DNA from: Caballeronia telluris
GTDB lineage: Bacteria; Pseudomonadota; Gammaproteobacteria; Burkholderiales; Burkholderiaceae
Assembly: GCF_001544495.1 (NCBI RefSeq)
Contig: NZ_FCNZ02000006.1
Span: forward strand, 246,409-310,408
Length of the DNA stretch: 64,000 nucleotides
Direction: 5' to 3'
The notes below the pieces were generated by a model. The model saw only the letters and a list, made by a program, of their open reading frames with translations, was not told the DNA's origin and made no database searches. Shown in pieces: positions 42,631-52,053 of this stretch (its first letter is position 1; each line of letters begins with the position of its first letter). The position numbers were made by a program, and so were the translations under genes.

Positions 42631-43611
42631 ATGGCCCAGATTTACATCAAGCGCGCAGTGGAGCGCGTGCCCGGCGGCATGATGATCGTGCCGCTTTTGA
42701 TCGGTTCGCTGGTCGCGACTTTTCTGCCCGGCATGCCGAAGTTCTTCGGCTCGTTCACGAACGCGCTCTTCACCGGCGCGCTGCCGATTCTCGCTGTGTT
42801 CTACGTCTGCATGGGCGCGAGCATCAACGTCAAGGCGACGCCTTATCTGCTGAAAAAAGGCGGCGCGCTCTTTGCCGCGAAAGTCGGCACGGCGATCGTC
42901 GTCGGCGTGGTGCTCGGGCATTTTCTCGGCGAGCAGCCGGTGTCGTCGGGATTGTTCGCGGGCATTTCGACGCTCGCCGTCGTCGCCGCGATGAACGATA
43001 CCAACGGCGGCCTCTACATGGCGCTGATGGGCCAGTACGGCAAGTCGGAAGACGTGGGCGCGTACACGATCATGTCGCTCGAATCCGGCCCGTTCCTCAC
43101 GATGGTGACGCTCGGCGTCGCGGGCTTGTCGGCGTTTCCGTGGCCGACGCTCGTCGGCAGCATCTTGCCGCTCGCGCTCGGCATGCTGCTCGGCAACCTC
43201 GACCGCGAAATGCGCGATTTTCTCGCCAAAGCGGTGCCCGTGATGATCCCGTTCTTCGCGCTGGCGCTCGGCGCGAGCCTCGATCTGCACAAGGTCTGGC
43301 AAGCCGGGCTGCTCGGCATCGGGCTGGGACTCGCGGTGGTCGTCGTGACCGGCATTCCGCTCTATCTCACCGATCGTCTGACGGGCGGCACGGGCGTCGC
43401 GGGCACGGCGGCGGCGAACACGGCGGGCAACGCGGCGGCCGTTCCGGCGCTGATCGCGGCGGCCAATCCCGTCTACGCCGAAGCCGCGAAGAGCGCGACG
43501 CTGCTGGTGGCCGCGTGCGTCGTGGTCACGGCGATCGTCTCGCCGATCCTGACGGCGGCGGTGGCGAAGCGCGTCAGCGAACGGCGGATCACGCGCGAGG
43601 CGACGCAATGA
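42631..43611 (+). CDS. kdgT: 2-keto-3-deoxygluconate permease family transporter
   Basis: The 326-aa protein has about ten membrane segments and KdgT family features: [20 protein letters not shown] near the N-terminus, [20 protein letters not shown] in the middle and [16 protein letters not shown] near the end. In E. coli the family imports 2-keto-3-deoxygluconate; when paired, as here, with a DUF1537 kinase and PdxA2 it more likely imports a four-carbon acid sugar such as threonate or erythronate. GGAG precedes the ATG. Its stop overlaps the kinase ATG as ATGA. Confidence 0.87.
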   Translation: MAQIYIKRAVERVPGGMMIVPLLIGSLVATFLPGMPKFFGSFTNALFTGALPILAVFYVCMGASINVKATPYLLKKGGALFAAKVGTAIVVGVVLGHFLGEQPVSSGLFAGISTLAVVAAMNDTNGGLYMALMGQYGKSEDVGAYTIMSLESGPFLTMVTLGVAGLSAFPWPTLVGSILPLALGMLLGNLDREMRDFLAKAVPVMIPFFALALGASLDLHKVWQAGLLGIGLGLAVVVVTGIPLYLTDRLTGGTGVAGTAAANTAGNAAAVPALIAAANPVYAEAAKSATLLVAACVVVTAIVSPILTAAVAKRVSERRITREATQ

Positions 43612-44888
43612 CGACGGGCTTGCTCATCATCGCCGACGATCTGTCCGGCGCCGCCGACTGCGCGATCGGCTTCGCGGGCGCGGGACGGCGCACGGTCGTG
43701 ACGCTGGACGCGACGTCCGCCGGGACGAGCATCGACACGACCGCGACCGTCATCGCCGCCGATACCGACACGCGCCGCCTCACGCCGGCCGAAGCGGCGG
43801 AGCGCACGGCGGCCGCGTGGCGCGCGTTGCAGTCGCCGGGACGCCGGCTGTACAAGAAGATCGACTCGACCTTGCGCGGCAACTGGACCGCCGAAGTCGC
43901 CGCGCTGCAACCGCTCGCGGGCCTGGCGATTGTCGCGCCCGCGTTTCCGGCGACCGGCCGCACGGTGCGCGAAGGCCGCGTGCTCGTTCACGGCGCGCCG
44001 CTGGAATCGACCGAGACGTGGCAGCTGGAAAACGCAGGCCGCGACGCGGGTCTCGCGGCGCTGCTGCAAGCCGAAAACCTGCGCACCGAAGTGCTGTCCG
44101 TCGACGCCCTGCGCGGCGCGCCCGACGCGCTGCGCGAAAAAATCGCGGCGTCGGCATCGAATGGAATCCAGGCGCTGATCGTCGATGCTGAAACCAGCGA
44201 CGACCTGAACGCGCTCGCACGCGCCACGGCTGCGATGAGCGAGCCGCTGTTCTGGGTCGGCTCGGGCGGTCTCGCGCGCGAACTGGCCGCGCTGCCGAAT
44301 CTGTTCGACAGCGAAACGCTGTCCGCGAGGCAAGTGGCGAAGTCGGCGGGCGCGATCCTGATTCTCGTCGGCAGCCTGTCCGCCGTTTCCGAGCGCCAGT
44401 GCGCGATGTTGCGCGAGCGCGCCGGCGTGGCCGAGCTGATCGTGCCGCCCGCGGTGCTGCGCGAAGGCGCGGATCATCCAACGTGGGGCGAGTGGCTCGG
44501 CCGCATCGGTGCGCGGCTGGAAGCGGGCGCGGACCTGATCGTGCGCATCGGCCGCGACGACGCCTTCGATCCCGCCGAGGGCGCCCATCTTTCGACGACG
44601 CTCGCCGCGCTCGTCGCGCCGCATTTCGCGCATCTCGACGGCCTGATCGCGACCGGCGGCGAAACCGCGCGCGCGATGCTCGCGGCCGTGAACATCGGCA
44701 GTCTGGAACTGCTGGCGGAAGTCGAGGCTGGCGTCGCGGTCGCGCGGCCGGGCACGGCGCCCCTGCCGGCGATCGTCACGAAAGCGGGCGCCTTCGGCAG
44801 CGAGCACGCGCTCTACGGCGCCTACCTGCACCTGCGCGGCGCGCCGGAACCCGAACGAAGCGCAGCGGCCACCGTCGCCGCGCGCTGA
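43608..44888 (+). CDS. Four-carbon acid sugar kinase (DUF1537; D-threonate/erythronate kinase type)
   Basis: The 426-aa product has the two-domain DUF1537 layout: N-terminal [20 protein letters not shown] and [18 protein letters not shown] (the K-x-D-S-T-x-R-G signature), then a C-terminal nucleotide-binding half with [15 protein letters not shown] and [14 protein letters not shown]. Experimentally studied relatives phosphorylate D-threonate, D- or L-erythronate at the 4-position. The next gene, a PdxA2-type dehydrogenase, favours D-threonate or D-erythronate; the exact sugar is inference. Translational coupling with kdgT through ATGA. Confidence 0.88.
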   Translation: MTTGLLIIADDLSGAADCAIGFAGAGRRTVVTLDATSAGTSIDTTATVIAADTDTRRLTPAEAAERTAAAWRALQSPGRRLYKKIDSTLRGNWTAEVAALQPLAGLAIVAPAFPATGRTVREGRVLVHGAPLESTETWQLENAGRDAGLAALLQAENLRTEVLSVDALRGAPDALREKIAASASNGIQALIVDAETSDDLNALARATAAMSEPLFWVGSGGLARELAALPNLFDSETLSARQVAKSAGAILILVGSLSAVSERQCAMLRERAGVAELIVPPAVLREGADHPTWGEWLGRIGARLEAGADLIVRIGRDDAFDPAEGAHLSTTLAALVAPHFAHLDGLIATGGETARAMLAAVNIGSLELLAEVEAGVAVARPGTAPLPAIVTKAGAFGSEHALYGAYLHLRGAPEPERSAAATVAAR

Positions 44889-44915
44889 AACACCCAACCG
44901 AATCGAAACGACATC

Positions 44916-45917
44916 ATGAGCAACTATCTTCCCGTAATCGGCATCACGATGGGCGACGCGACCGGCGTCGGCCCGGAAATCATCGTCAAGAGCCTGACGC
45001 ACGACGCGGTCTACGCGCAATGCCGCCCGCTCGTGATCGGCGATGCGCGCCGGCTCGAACGCGCGAACGAAATCGTGGGCGGCACGGCGAAGGTGCGCCG
45101 CATCGAAACGGCGTCGCAGGCGCGATACGAGCGGGGCACGATCGACTGCATCGATCTGAACCTGATTCCCGACGACCTGCCGTTCGGCGCGTTGTCGGCG
45201 GTCGCCGGCGACGCCGCGTACCAGTACATCGCGCGCGCCGTGAAGCTCGCGCAGGCCGGCGAGATCGACGCGATCTGCACCGCGCCGCTCAACAAGGAAG
45301 CGCTGCACGCGGGCGGCCACAAGTTCCCCGGCCACACGGAGATGCTCGCGCAACTCACTGGCATTGACGAAGTGTCGATGATGCTCGTCGCGCCGCAACT
45401 GCGCGTGATCCATGTCACGACGCACATCGGCATCATCGACGCGATTCGCAAGATCGAGCCGGGACTCGTCCAGCGCACGATCGAGCGCGGCAACGCGACG
45501 CTCGTGAAGGCGGGCATCGCGAAACCGCGCATCGGCGTGTGCGGGATCAATCCGCACGCGGGCGAGAACGGCCTTTTCGGTTATGGCGAGGAAGAGGAAA
45601 AGATCATTCCGGCGGTGAAGGTGTTGCAGGAACGCGGGCTCGACGTCACCGGCCCGCTTCCCGCCGACACGCTGTTCTATCGCGCGGGACGCGGCGACTT
45701 CGATCTCGTCGTCGCGATGTATCACGATCAGGGACACGGCCCGGTGAAGGTGCTCGGACTCGAAGCGGGCGTGAACGTGACGGTCGGGCTGGATGTGATC
45801 CGCACGTCGGTCGATCACGGCACCGCGTTCGACATCGCGGGCAAGGGCATCGCCGATGAAGGCAGTTTGCTCGAAGCGTTGCGGCAAGGCGCGGAACTCG
45901 CGACGCGGCGCGCGTGA
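44916..45917 (+). CDS. pdxA2: 4-phospho-D-threonate/erythronate dehydrogenase (PdxA2)
   Basis: The 333-aa product shows the PdxA family signatures: ITMGDATGVGPEIIVK, metal-binding His in HKFPGHTEMLAQLTG, INPHAGENGLFGYGEEEE and VVAMYHDQGHGPVK. Ordinary PdxA acts in pyridoxal phosphate synthesis; the PdxA2 branch oxidises and decarboxylates 4-phospho-D-threonate or -erythronate to dihydroxyacetone phosphate. The position directly after a DUF1537 kinase supports PdxA2. It closes the operon. Confidence 0.9.
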   Translation: MSNYLPVIGITMGDATGVGPEIIVKSLTHDAVYAQCRPLVIGDARRLERANEIVGGTAKVRRIETASQARYERGTIDCIDLNLIPDDLPFGALSAVAGDAAYQYIARAVKLAQAGEIDAICTAPLNKEALHAGGHKFPGHTEMLAQLTGIDEVSMMLVAPQLRVIHVTTHIGIIDAIRKIEPGLVQRTIERGNATLVKAGIAKPRIGVCGINPHAGENGLFGYGEEEEKIIPAVKVLQERGLDVTGPLPADTLFYRAGRGDFDLVVAMYHDQGHGPVKVLGLEAGVNVTVGLDVIRTSVDHGTAFDIAGKGIADEGSLLEALRQGAELATRRA

Positions 45918-46120
45918 GCACGACGCTCACCGCAGCGCTTCCGCTGTAGCGATCGCGCAGCGGCAGCAGAGTGAACAAGGCCACCGCGCTGCCGAAGATC
46001 ATCACCGCGACGTTGGAGCTCACCGAAATGCCCGTCGAGCGCACGCTCGACGGGCATTTTCGCGATGAACGCCGGATAGCAGCCCTGGAAAATGCCTAGG
46101 CCGACCTCTTTTTCGATCCA
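45918..46120 (-). pseudogene. Fragment of an MHS-type MFS transporter gene
   Basis: The minus strand reads VGLGIFQGCYPAFIAKM in one frame and then VRSTGISVSSNVAVMIFGS in another; restoring two missing bases after ATG joins them into a continuous C-terminal transporter segment of the metabolite:H+ symporter type (FPSSVRSTGIS pattern). Beyond FGS the sequence jumps to ALFTLLPLRDRY, resembling the very end of such a protein, so there is also an internal deletion. Both ends are missing. It fills most of the gap between pdxA2 and the symporter gene. Confidence 0.5.
46026..46060 (+). terminator. Strong hairpin, probable terminator of the kdgT operon
   Basis: AAATGCCCGTCGAGC and GCTCGACGGGCATTT form a 15-pair perfect stem with a GCAC loop, ending in a T-run, symmetrical enough to work in both directions. 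It is 109 bases beyond the pdxA2 stop and lies inside the decayed transporter fragment. Confidence 0.65.
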
Positions 46121-46327
46121 AAACCGCGTCTGCGCCGGCCGGTCGTCGCGACGCTGTACGCTATTCGACAATCTGCCGTAAGCTGTCGGGAGCGGGTCGC
46201 GCTCCCGCGCCCCGGCGAATCGCGAGCGCCGCCTCGAACGTAGTCTGTAGCATCCCGTGCAACGCCTGTCGCATCCTGTTTCGACCTTGCCATCCGCAAA
46301 TAAACTGCAGTGAATGGAGGCTTCGAG

Positions 46328-47635
46328 ATGAAAGGAAAGAATGCCGCGGCCATCTGGATTCTGATTGCGATGCTGCTGGGCATCGGGATCGGCTACATGA
46401 TCTACACGAGTTTTCCGGACAGGAAGACGGCCACCGAGATCGCGGGCTATATCTCGCTGGTGTCGGACGTGTTCCTGCGCCTCATCAAGATGGTGATCGG
46501 CCCGCTCGTGTTCTCGACGCTCGTCGTCGGCATCGCGCACATGGGCGACGCGGCCTCGGTCGGACGCGTCTTCGCGAAGGCACTCGGCTGGTTCGTCACC
46601 GCTTCGCTGGTCTCGCTGCTCCTCGGCCTTTTGATGTCCAACCTGCTCAAGCCCGGCGAGAATCTCGGACTGCCGCTGCCGGACATCGGCGCATCGGCGA
46701 ATCTGGCAACATCCAAATTCACGCTCAAGGACTTCGTCGGGCACATGATTCCGAGGTCCTTCGCCGAGGCGATGGCGAACAACGAGATCCTGCAGATCGT
46801 CGTGTTCTCGATGTTTTTCGGCATCGCGCTTGCCGCGCTCGGTGAGAAGGGCAAGATCCTCGTGGCGGCCATCGACCAGCTTTCGCACGTCATGCTGAAG
46901 ATCACCGGCTATGTGATGAAGCTCGCCCCGCTCGCGGTGATGGCCGCGATGGCCGCGACCGTGGCGGTCAACGGACTGACGATCCTGCTGAAGTTCGCGG
47001 TCTTCATGGGCGATTTCTACCTCAGCCTCTTCCTCTTGTGGGCGTTGCTCGCGGCGGCCGGTTTCCTGTTCCTCGGACCGCGCGTGTTCAGGCTGCTGGC
47101 GCTCATCAAGGAGGCGTTCATGCTGTCGTTCGCGACCGCGAGTTCCGAGGCCGCGTATCCGAAAATCCTCGACGCGCTCGATCGCTTCGGCGTGAAGCGC
47201 AAGATCTCCAGCTTCGTGATGCCGATGGGGTATTCGTTCAATCTCGACGGCTCGATGATGTATTGCACGTTCGCGACACTGTTCATCGCGCAGGCGTACA
47301 ACATCCACCTCGCGCTGGGCACGCAACTGACGATGCTGCTGATCCTGATGCTGACGTCGAAAGGGATGGCGGGCGTGCCTCGTGCGTCGCTCGTGGTGAT
47401 CGCGGCCACGCTCAACCAGTTCGGCATCCCCGAGGCGGGGTTGCTGTTGATCCTCGGCGTGGATACGTTCCTCGACATGGGCCGTTCGGCCACGAATGCA
47501 GTGGGCAACTCGATCGCGAGCGCGGTGGTCGCGAAGTGGGAAGGCGAACTCTTGTCGGAAGCCGATGCCGAGGCCAACGCGGCGCGCATCGAAGCCGAAC
47601 TGGAGTCGACGATCGCGCATCCGGCAGAGACCTGA
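46328..47635 (+). CDS. Dicarboxylate/amino acid:cation symporter (DAACS family)
   Basis: The 435-aa protein (GGAGG seven bases before ATG 46328) has the DctA/GltP fold: LIKMVIGPLVFSTLVVGIAH, then FATASSEAAYPKILDALDRF (serine-rich re-entrant loop), VMPMGYSFNLDGSMMYCTFA (the substrate/cation NMDGT-like motif, here NLDGS) and FLDMGRSATNAVGN. It imports C4-dicarboxylates or acidic amino acids with protons or sodium. A binding-protein gene follows at 13 bases, an uncommon partnership for this family. The C-terminus ends in an acidic tail. Confidence 0.9.
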   Translation: MKGKNAAAIWILIAMLLGIGIGYMIYTSFPDRKTATEIAGYISLVSDVFLRLIKMVIGPLVFSTLVVGIAHMGDAASVGRVFAKALGWFVTASLVSLLLGLLMSNLLKPGENLGLPLPDIGASANLATSKFTLKDFVGHMIPRSFAEAMANNEILQIVVFSMFFGIALAALGEKGKILVAAIDQLSHVMLKITGYVMKLAPLAVMAAMAATVAVNGLTILLKFAVFMGDFYLSLFLLWALLAAAGFLFLGPRVFRLLALIKEAFMLSFATASSEAAYPKILDALDRFGVKRKISSFVMPMGYSFNLDGSMMYCTFATLFIAQAYNIHLALGTQLTMLLILMLTSKGMAGVPRASLVVIAATLNQFGIPEAGLLLILGVDTFLDMGRSATNAVGNSIASAVVAKWEGELLSEADAEANAARIEAELESTIAHPAET

Positions 47636-47648
47636 CGGGGAGCGAGCC

Positions 47649-48593
47649 ATGAAGACGCCGCGATTGTGGTCGATGCTCGCCATCGCAGGGTTGCTGATCG
47701 CCTGCCCGGCCGCGAGAGCGGACGACGCGCAGCCGTCCGCCCCGGTTCCCGACAACCTGGCGCCGGCCGCGCTGACCGGCACGCTCGCCAAGGTGCGCGC
47801 GGCGGGCACGATCGCGCTGGGCTATCGCGACGCCTCGGTGCCGTTCTCCTACCTGAACGCGCGCAACCTGCCGATCGGCTACTCGATCGAACTGTGCAAG
47901 TCACTGGTGTCGGCGATCGAGGATGCGGTCAACCGGACCCTGACCATCCAGTGGGTGCCGGTCACGTCCGACAATCGCATCGACGCGGTGGCGAGCGGCC
48001 GGGTCGACCTCGAATGCGGCTCCACGACCAGCAATCTGGAGCGCCAGAAACGCGTGGCGTTCTCGCCGATCTTCTTCGTGGCCGGCACGAAGGTGATGGT
48101 GAAGAAAGGCTCGCCGATCGCCTCGTTTCGTGACCTCGCGGGCAGGAAGGTGGCGGTGACGGCCGGCACCACGAACGAGAAGGCGCTGCGCGATCTGGAC
48201 CGGAAGTTCCGGCTCGGCATCCGCTTGCAGGTGGTGCCCGACCACGCGCAGGGCTTCGCGCAAGTGACCGACGGCCAGGCCGACGCGTTCGCCACCGACG
48301 ACGTGCTGCTCTACGGACTGATCGCGGAACATGCCGGCTCGGGCGGCGAGTATCGCGTCGTGGGCGACTATCTCTCCTATGATCCCTACGGCATCATGTT
48401 CCGCAAGGATGACCCGCAACTCGCGCAGGTCGTGAAGGATGCCTTCCAGGAACTCGCGGCGGATGGAGAAATCGATCGTCAATACAAGCGCTGGTTCCTG
48501 CGCCGACTGCCGTCGGGCACGAGCCTCAACCTGCCGATGAGTGCGCAGCTTGAGACCATCATTCAGACGATGGCCGGCGGCGAAGCGCAGTGA
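47649..48593 (+). CDS. Amino-acid-type periplasmic substrate-binding protein (GltI-like)
   Basis: The 314-aa product has a signal peptide (LWSMLAIAGLLIACPAARA, cleavage after ARA) and a solute-binding domain of family 3: TIALGYRDASVPFSYLNARN, GYSIELCKSLVSAIE, GRVDLECGSTTSNLERQKRV, DAFATDDVLLYGL and GIMFRKDDPQLAQVV. The ECGSTTSN segment is typical of glutamate/aspartate-binding GltI. No ABC permease or ATPase gene follows. It is co-transcribed with the DAACS symporter. Confidence 0.88.
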   Translation: MKTPRLWSMLAIAGLLIACPAARADDAQPSAPVPDNLAPAALTGTLAKVRAAGTIALGYRDASVPFSYLNARNLPIGYSIELCKSLVSAIEDAVNRTLTIQWVPVTSDNRIDAVASGRVDLECGSTTSNLERQKRVAFSPIFFVAGTKVMVKKGSPIASFRDLAGRKVAVTAGTTNEKALRDLDRKFRLGIRLQVVPDHAQGFAQVTDGQADAFATDDVLLYGLIAEHAGSGGEYRVVGDYLSYDPYGIMFRKDDPQLAQVVKDAFQELAADGEIDRQYKRWFLRRLPSGTSLNLPMSAQLETIIQTMAGGEAQ

Positions 48594-48608
48594 ACGTGCG
48601 TCAGGCGA

Positions 48609-49541
48609 TCATTCGCCGGCGCCGTTCGGCATCCGGCCAGCGGGCGCCGAATCCAGCGTGGCTTCGGCGTGCTCGTGCAACTGAAAATACGTGCCCCACT
48701 CGTAATCGACGCTGTCCGGCCGAAGCTGAAGCACACCCGCGCCGGGCGTGAAGGTGAGTTCGCCAAAATAGACGCGGCCTCGCGGCGAGTAAAGATCGAC
48801 CCGCACGTATTCGAAGTCTTCCGCCAGCCGTTGTCCGATATCGAGCAGCATCGACAGGTTTTCCGGGCGCGGATCGGGAGACTTGCTGCGCTCGAAATGG
48901 CCGATGCCGATGTCGAGCAGATTCCATTGGGCGTCGTAGAAATCGCCGCGCGGATGTTCATTGAATCGGTCTGAAATCACGCAGATGCAAACGGTCCTGC
49001 GCCCGCCCGCACCCGCGAAAATATGCAGCTTGTAGTCGGCGGGAACGTCGCCGCGCTCGTCGAGCAACAGCGTTTCGAAATAGATCCGATGCTTGATCGC
49101 GTGGTAATGCCGCTCGCGTGCCACGCGATAGAAGTCCTTCGATAACCATTGATCGGCAAGCGCCGCCAGTTCTTCGAAGGTGGCCTGCGACTTGTTTTTG
49201 ACGACCTTGACGAAGCTGCTTCCGTGATTCGCCTTCATCACGAAAGCCGATGGAAGCGCGTCGAATACGTCTCTGTCGAACGCGTCGGGCTCGGCGATCA
49301 AAGGGATCAGATACTGCTCGCCTATCTTCGACTTCACGTAGTCGCGGACGGTGAGCTTGTCGGTGAGGTCCGCATACCGGGGATCGGGATGCAGGCAGCG
49401 GTAAAGGATCTTCTCGTTGAATGTGGTCGGCTTGATCAGGTTCGGAAAGCGTCCGATCTTTTGCCGATGAGACATGCTCAAGAATACATAGTCAGGCAAC
49501 AGATCCTTGGCACCGCCGAGAAGCGTTTTTGGCAACTGCAT
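48609..49541 (-). CDS. TupA-like ATP-grasp family protein
   Basis: The 310-aa product begins MQLPKTLLGGAKDLLPDYVF and shows the TupA-like ATP-grasp order: KIGRFPNLIKPTTFNEKILY, LPSAFVMKANHGSSFVKVV (nucleotide-binding strand and loop), ADYKLHIFAG and FEYVRVDLYSPRGRVYFGEL with FTPGAG at the end (metal and phosphate ligands). Such proteins build teichuronopeptide or other surface glycan conjugates. It converges with the binding-protein gene, 15 bases apart. Typical length. No glycan cluster around it. Confidence 0.85.
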   Translation of the reverse strand: MQLPKTLLGGAKDLLPDYVFLSMSHRQKIGRFPNLIKPTTFNEKILYRCLHPDPRYADLTDKLTVRDYVKSKIGEQYLIPLIAEPDAFDRDVFDALPSAFVMKANHGSSFVKVVKNKSQATFEELAALADQWLSKDFYRVARERHYHAIKHRIYFETLLLDERGDVPADYKLHIFAGAGGRRTVCICVISDRFNEHPRGDFYDAQWNLLDIGIGHFERSKSPDPRPENLSMLLDIGQRLAEDFEYVRVDLYSPRGRVYFGELTFTPGAGVLQLRPDSVDYEWGTYFQLHEHAEATLDSAPAGRMPNGAGE

Positions 49542-49882
49542 GTTTGGGCTCCGCTAAGCGCCCGTCGGGAAGGGAAGCGGCGTGCGGGTCGAACGCGTGC
49601 ACGCTGCGAAACCCGCTTCGACAATGCGGCGCGATGTCGCTTCAAACACGCCTCCCGGGTCAATTCACCAGAAAAAGGGCAGCGAGTTGGCCGGGACAAG
49701 GATAGCCATGTTATTCGGGTCGCGTATGAGGGTTTGCACTTAACCCACCGGACTTTCGACACTGCATCGCAACAAAGACGAACGGCACGTGGGCGCATGC
49801 GTGAAAGCCCACCGTGCTTCCGGGAAACGCGATACGCACGCCTTCGCTAGAATGGTTTCCTCCTTTCCGGCGAAGGCGGACC
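49542..49882. other. Gap with no recognised gene
   Basis: This 341-base divergent stretch between the TupA-like gene and an alpha/beta hydrolase contains no open frame with protein-like composition, no clear terminator and no repeat that I can see. TAGAAT near 49850 could be a -10 element for the hydrolase gene, but no matching -35 is evident. Confidence 0.5.
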
Positions 49883-50773
49883 ATGCTCGATTTCAACCTG
49901 CATGCGAAGACATCGAAGCTCGACATCGTTTATGCCGAAGCGGGTCCGCCCGACGGGCCGCCTGTGCTTCTGCTGCACGGCTGGCCCGACGCGGCGCGCG
50001 CCTGGGAACCCGTCGCGAGCCGGCTGAACGATGCGGGACTGCGCACGATCGTTCCCGAACTGCGCGGCTTCGGCGCCACGCGTTTCCTGCACGACGACAC
50101 CGTGCGCGATGGCTCGGCCGTCGCGCTCGCGCAGGACGCCATCGATCTCGCCGACGCGCTTGAGATTCGCACGTTCGATGTCGTCGGCCACGACTGGGGT
50201 GCGCGGGCGGCTTACACGCTGGCGGCGCTCTTTCCGGCGCGCGTGCGGCGCATCGCGGCGCTCGCGCTCGCTTTCCAGCCGCGTGGCGCATTTGAACTGC
50301 CGGGCTTCTCGCAGGCGCGCAAGTTCTGGTATCAGTGGTTCATGACGCTCGACGATGCACCCGCGCTCATCCGCGCCGATCCGAAAGGCTTTGCGCGCAT
50401 CCAGTGGGACACGTGGTCGCCGCCCGGCTGGTTCGACGACGCCGAATTCGACGTCACGGCGCGTGCCTTCGAGAATCCCGACTGGGTGCCGATCACGCTG
50501 AACGGTTACCGGCGCCGCTGGCGCAAGGACGAGCCGAGCGACCCCGACTACGATGCGCTCTACGCGCGGCTGCGTGGCATCGACCGCCTCGACACGCCGA
50601 CGCTGATGCTGCAGGGCGCCGTCGATCTATGCGACGAGCCGGCGTCGTCGGCGGGACAGGACGCCTGTTTTACCGCGGGATACGCGCGCGTGCTGCTGGA
50701 CGGCGCCGGTCATTTTCCGCCGAGAGAAACACCCGACGCGGTCGCTCACGCGGTGATCGCGCACTTGCGATGA
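49883..50773 (+). CDS. Alpha/beta hydrolase, epoxide hydrolase-like
   Basis: The 296-aa product contains PVLLLHGWPDAARAWEPVAS (oxyanion HGWP), VVGHDWGARAAYTLAALFP with an Asp nucleophile (GHDWG) as in epoxide hydrolases and dehalogenases, and LLDGAGHFPPRETPDAV with the catalytic His. A Tyr-rich cap (FWYQWFMTLDDAP) follows the first core segment. It would hydrolyse an epoxide or similar small molecule. Its last 104 bases overlap the 3' end of the convergent SGNH hydrolase gene. Confidence 0.85.
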   Translation: MLDFNLHAKTSKLDIVYAEAGPPDGPPVLLLHGWPDAARAWEPVASRLNDAGLRTIVPELRGFGATRFLHDDTVRDGSAVALAQDAIDLADALEIRTFDVVGHDWGARAAYTLAALFPARVRRIAALALAFQPRGAFELPGFSQARKFWYQWFMTLDDAPALIRADPKGFARIQWDTWSPPGWFDDAEFDVTARAFENPDWVPITLNGYRRRWRKDEPSDPDYDALYARLRGIDRLDTPTLMLQGAVDLCDEPASSAGQDACFTAGYARVLLDGAGHFPPRETPDAVAHAVIAHLR

Positions 50774-51767
50774 ACGCTTGCCCGCTGCGCCCAACGCGAA
50801 CGTTGCTCCACGCGATGCGGGCGCGCCGCAGCCGACTGACCACCTCGCTTCCGAACTTTTGCGCGAGCGTCGCGTAGCCGTCGCTGGTGGGATGGATTTC
50901 GTTTTCCCACGACGCATCTTCGCGATTCGTTGCGGCCGCCGCCGGTTTCAGCGCGCCGTGGAAATCGACGGCGAGGATGTTCGGATACTCGACCGCGTTG
51001 CCTCTTGCAACGAGCGCGTCGTTCAGTTGCGACTGGAAGTCGTGCATCGCGTCGAGGAAAAAGTGGACGAGGCCGATGTGATCTTCCGGCGGAATCTGAT
51101 GCCGGTTGAACGGCTCCCAAAGCCAGGTCCCGAACTTCTTCGGACCGACGAACACGGGCGCGTCGCGCGGCGTGGCGTAGTCGTAGGCGTGGGTGAAGAT
51201 CGGGATGCCGCGATTGGGCGTCTTGCCGTCGCCGTCGCCGCGGTCGCGCCATTCGAGCAGCGTGTCGTAGTAGCCGGTCAGACGCTCGGTGAAGCGTTTC
51301 CAGCCGTCCGCATCCACGTAGCGCGCCGGGCCTTGCCCGGACCATTCGGCCTTGGCCTTCAAGAGACGTCGCGGCTTCAGGTTTTCATCGGTGGTCGCGG
51401 GGTCGATGCTGATCGCGTTGATGAAGTCGTTGCCGCCCGCGGACAGGAAGATCGCATCGAATTCGTGGGCGAAGGGGCCGCTCAGGAGCCGCTTGAAATG
51501 GACTTCCCAAGTCGGATCGACCATTTTTTCCAGCGTCTTTCCCGGATAGGCCGAGTTCACGATGATGGAGGAGTCCGGAAGCCTGAACCAGAACAGCACG
51601 CTGCCGTTCGGCGGCAGCACGTCGGGCGGAACCGCCAGCGACGCGCCCAGCGAAAACCATGAATCGCCCTGTGCAAGAAAGCGCCACGTGTAGTCGTTGA
51701 TCGACTTCTCGTGATTGCCGCCGATCTCCCGGCTGCCGACGATCACCGCTTTTTGCATCTCGCTCAT
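50670..51767 (-). CDS. SGNH/GDSL hydrolase family protein
   Basis: The 365-aa product (AAGGAG before ATG 51767) has block I FLAQGDSWFSLG (Ser36), block III FLSAGGNDFIN (Asn) and block V NEIHPTSDGYATLAQ (His and Asp), the SGNH esterase set. No signal peptide is seen. The last about 35 residues are Arg-rich and are encoded antisense to the end of the epoxide-hydrolase-like gene, so the native stop may have been lost and the tail may be non-functional. Substrate unknown. Confidence 0.83.
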   Translation of the reverse strand: MSEMQKAVIVGSREIGGNHEKSINDYTWRFLAQGDSWFSLGASLAVPPDVLPPNGSVLFWFRLPDSSIIVNSAYPGKTLEKMVDPTWEVHFKRLLSGPFAHEFDAIFLSAGGNDFINAISIDPATTDENLKPRRLLKAKAEWSGQGPARYVDADGWKRFTERLTGYYDTLLEWRDRGDGDGKTPNRGIPIFTHAYDYATPRDAPVFVGPKKFGTWLWEPFNRHQIPPEDHIGLVHFFLDAMHDFQSQLNDALVARGNAVEYPNILAVDFHGALKPAAAATNREDASWENEIHPTSDGYATLAQKFGSEVVSRLRRARIAWSNVRVGRSGQAFIASARSPRERPRRVFLSAENDRRRPAARARIPR

Positions 51768-51910
51768 GACGCGCTCCTTCGTTCGGAATGGGCGACTGCA
51801 AATCACTGTAGTACCCGCGCACGTCGCTTCCCATTCCGGGCCGTGTTTTATGTGCGCTAGCGCGCGTTGCCCGGCGGCGTCGTGGGAACGAGCGTTCGTG
51901 AGCGTCGTCC

Positions 51911-51938
51911 TTGTAGACCGCGCAAAACGAACCATAAT
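51911..51938 (+). promoter_or_regulatory. Candidate promoter of the membrane hydrolase gene
   Basis: TTGTAG (51911-51916) and CATAAT (51933-51938) are 16 bases apart in the 286-base gap upstream of the GTG at 52054. No operator was recognised. Confidence 0.3.
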
Positions 51939-52053
51939 GAAGAGCCCGCTTGTTCCTTCTCTCATTGGATGCGGGGCAAGTCGGCGAAGGCTTTTCGCGC
52001 GAGCGCAACGGTGCGGGCCAGCCGACCCACGCGCGATCATCAGGAGACCGGAA

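Noticed and set aside
45646..46044. A 132-codon minus-strand frame overlapping pdxA2
   Set aside because: Only its first about 35 residues are transporter-like; they belong to the decayed MHS fragment, and the rest is antisense to pdxA2.
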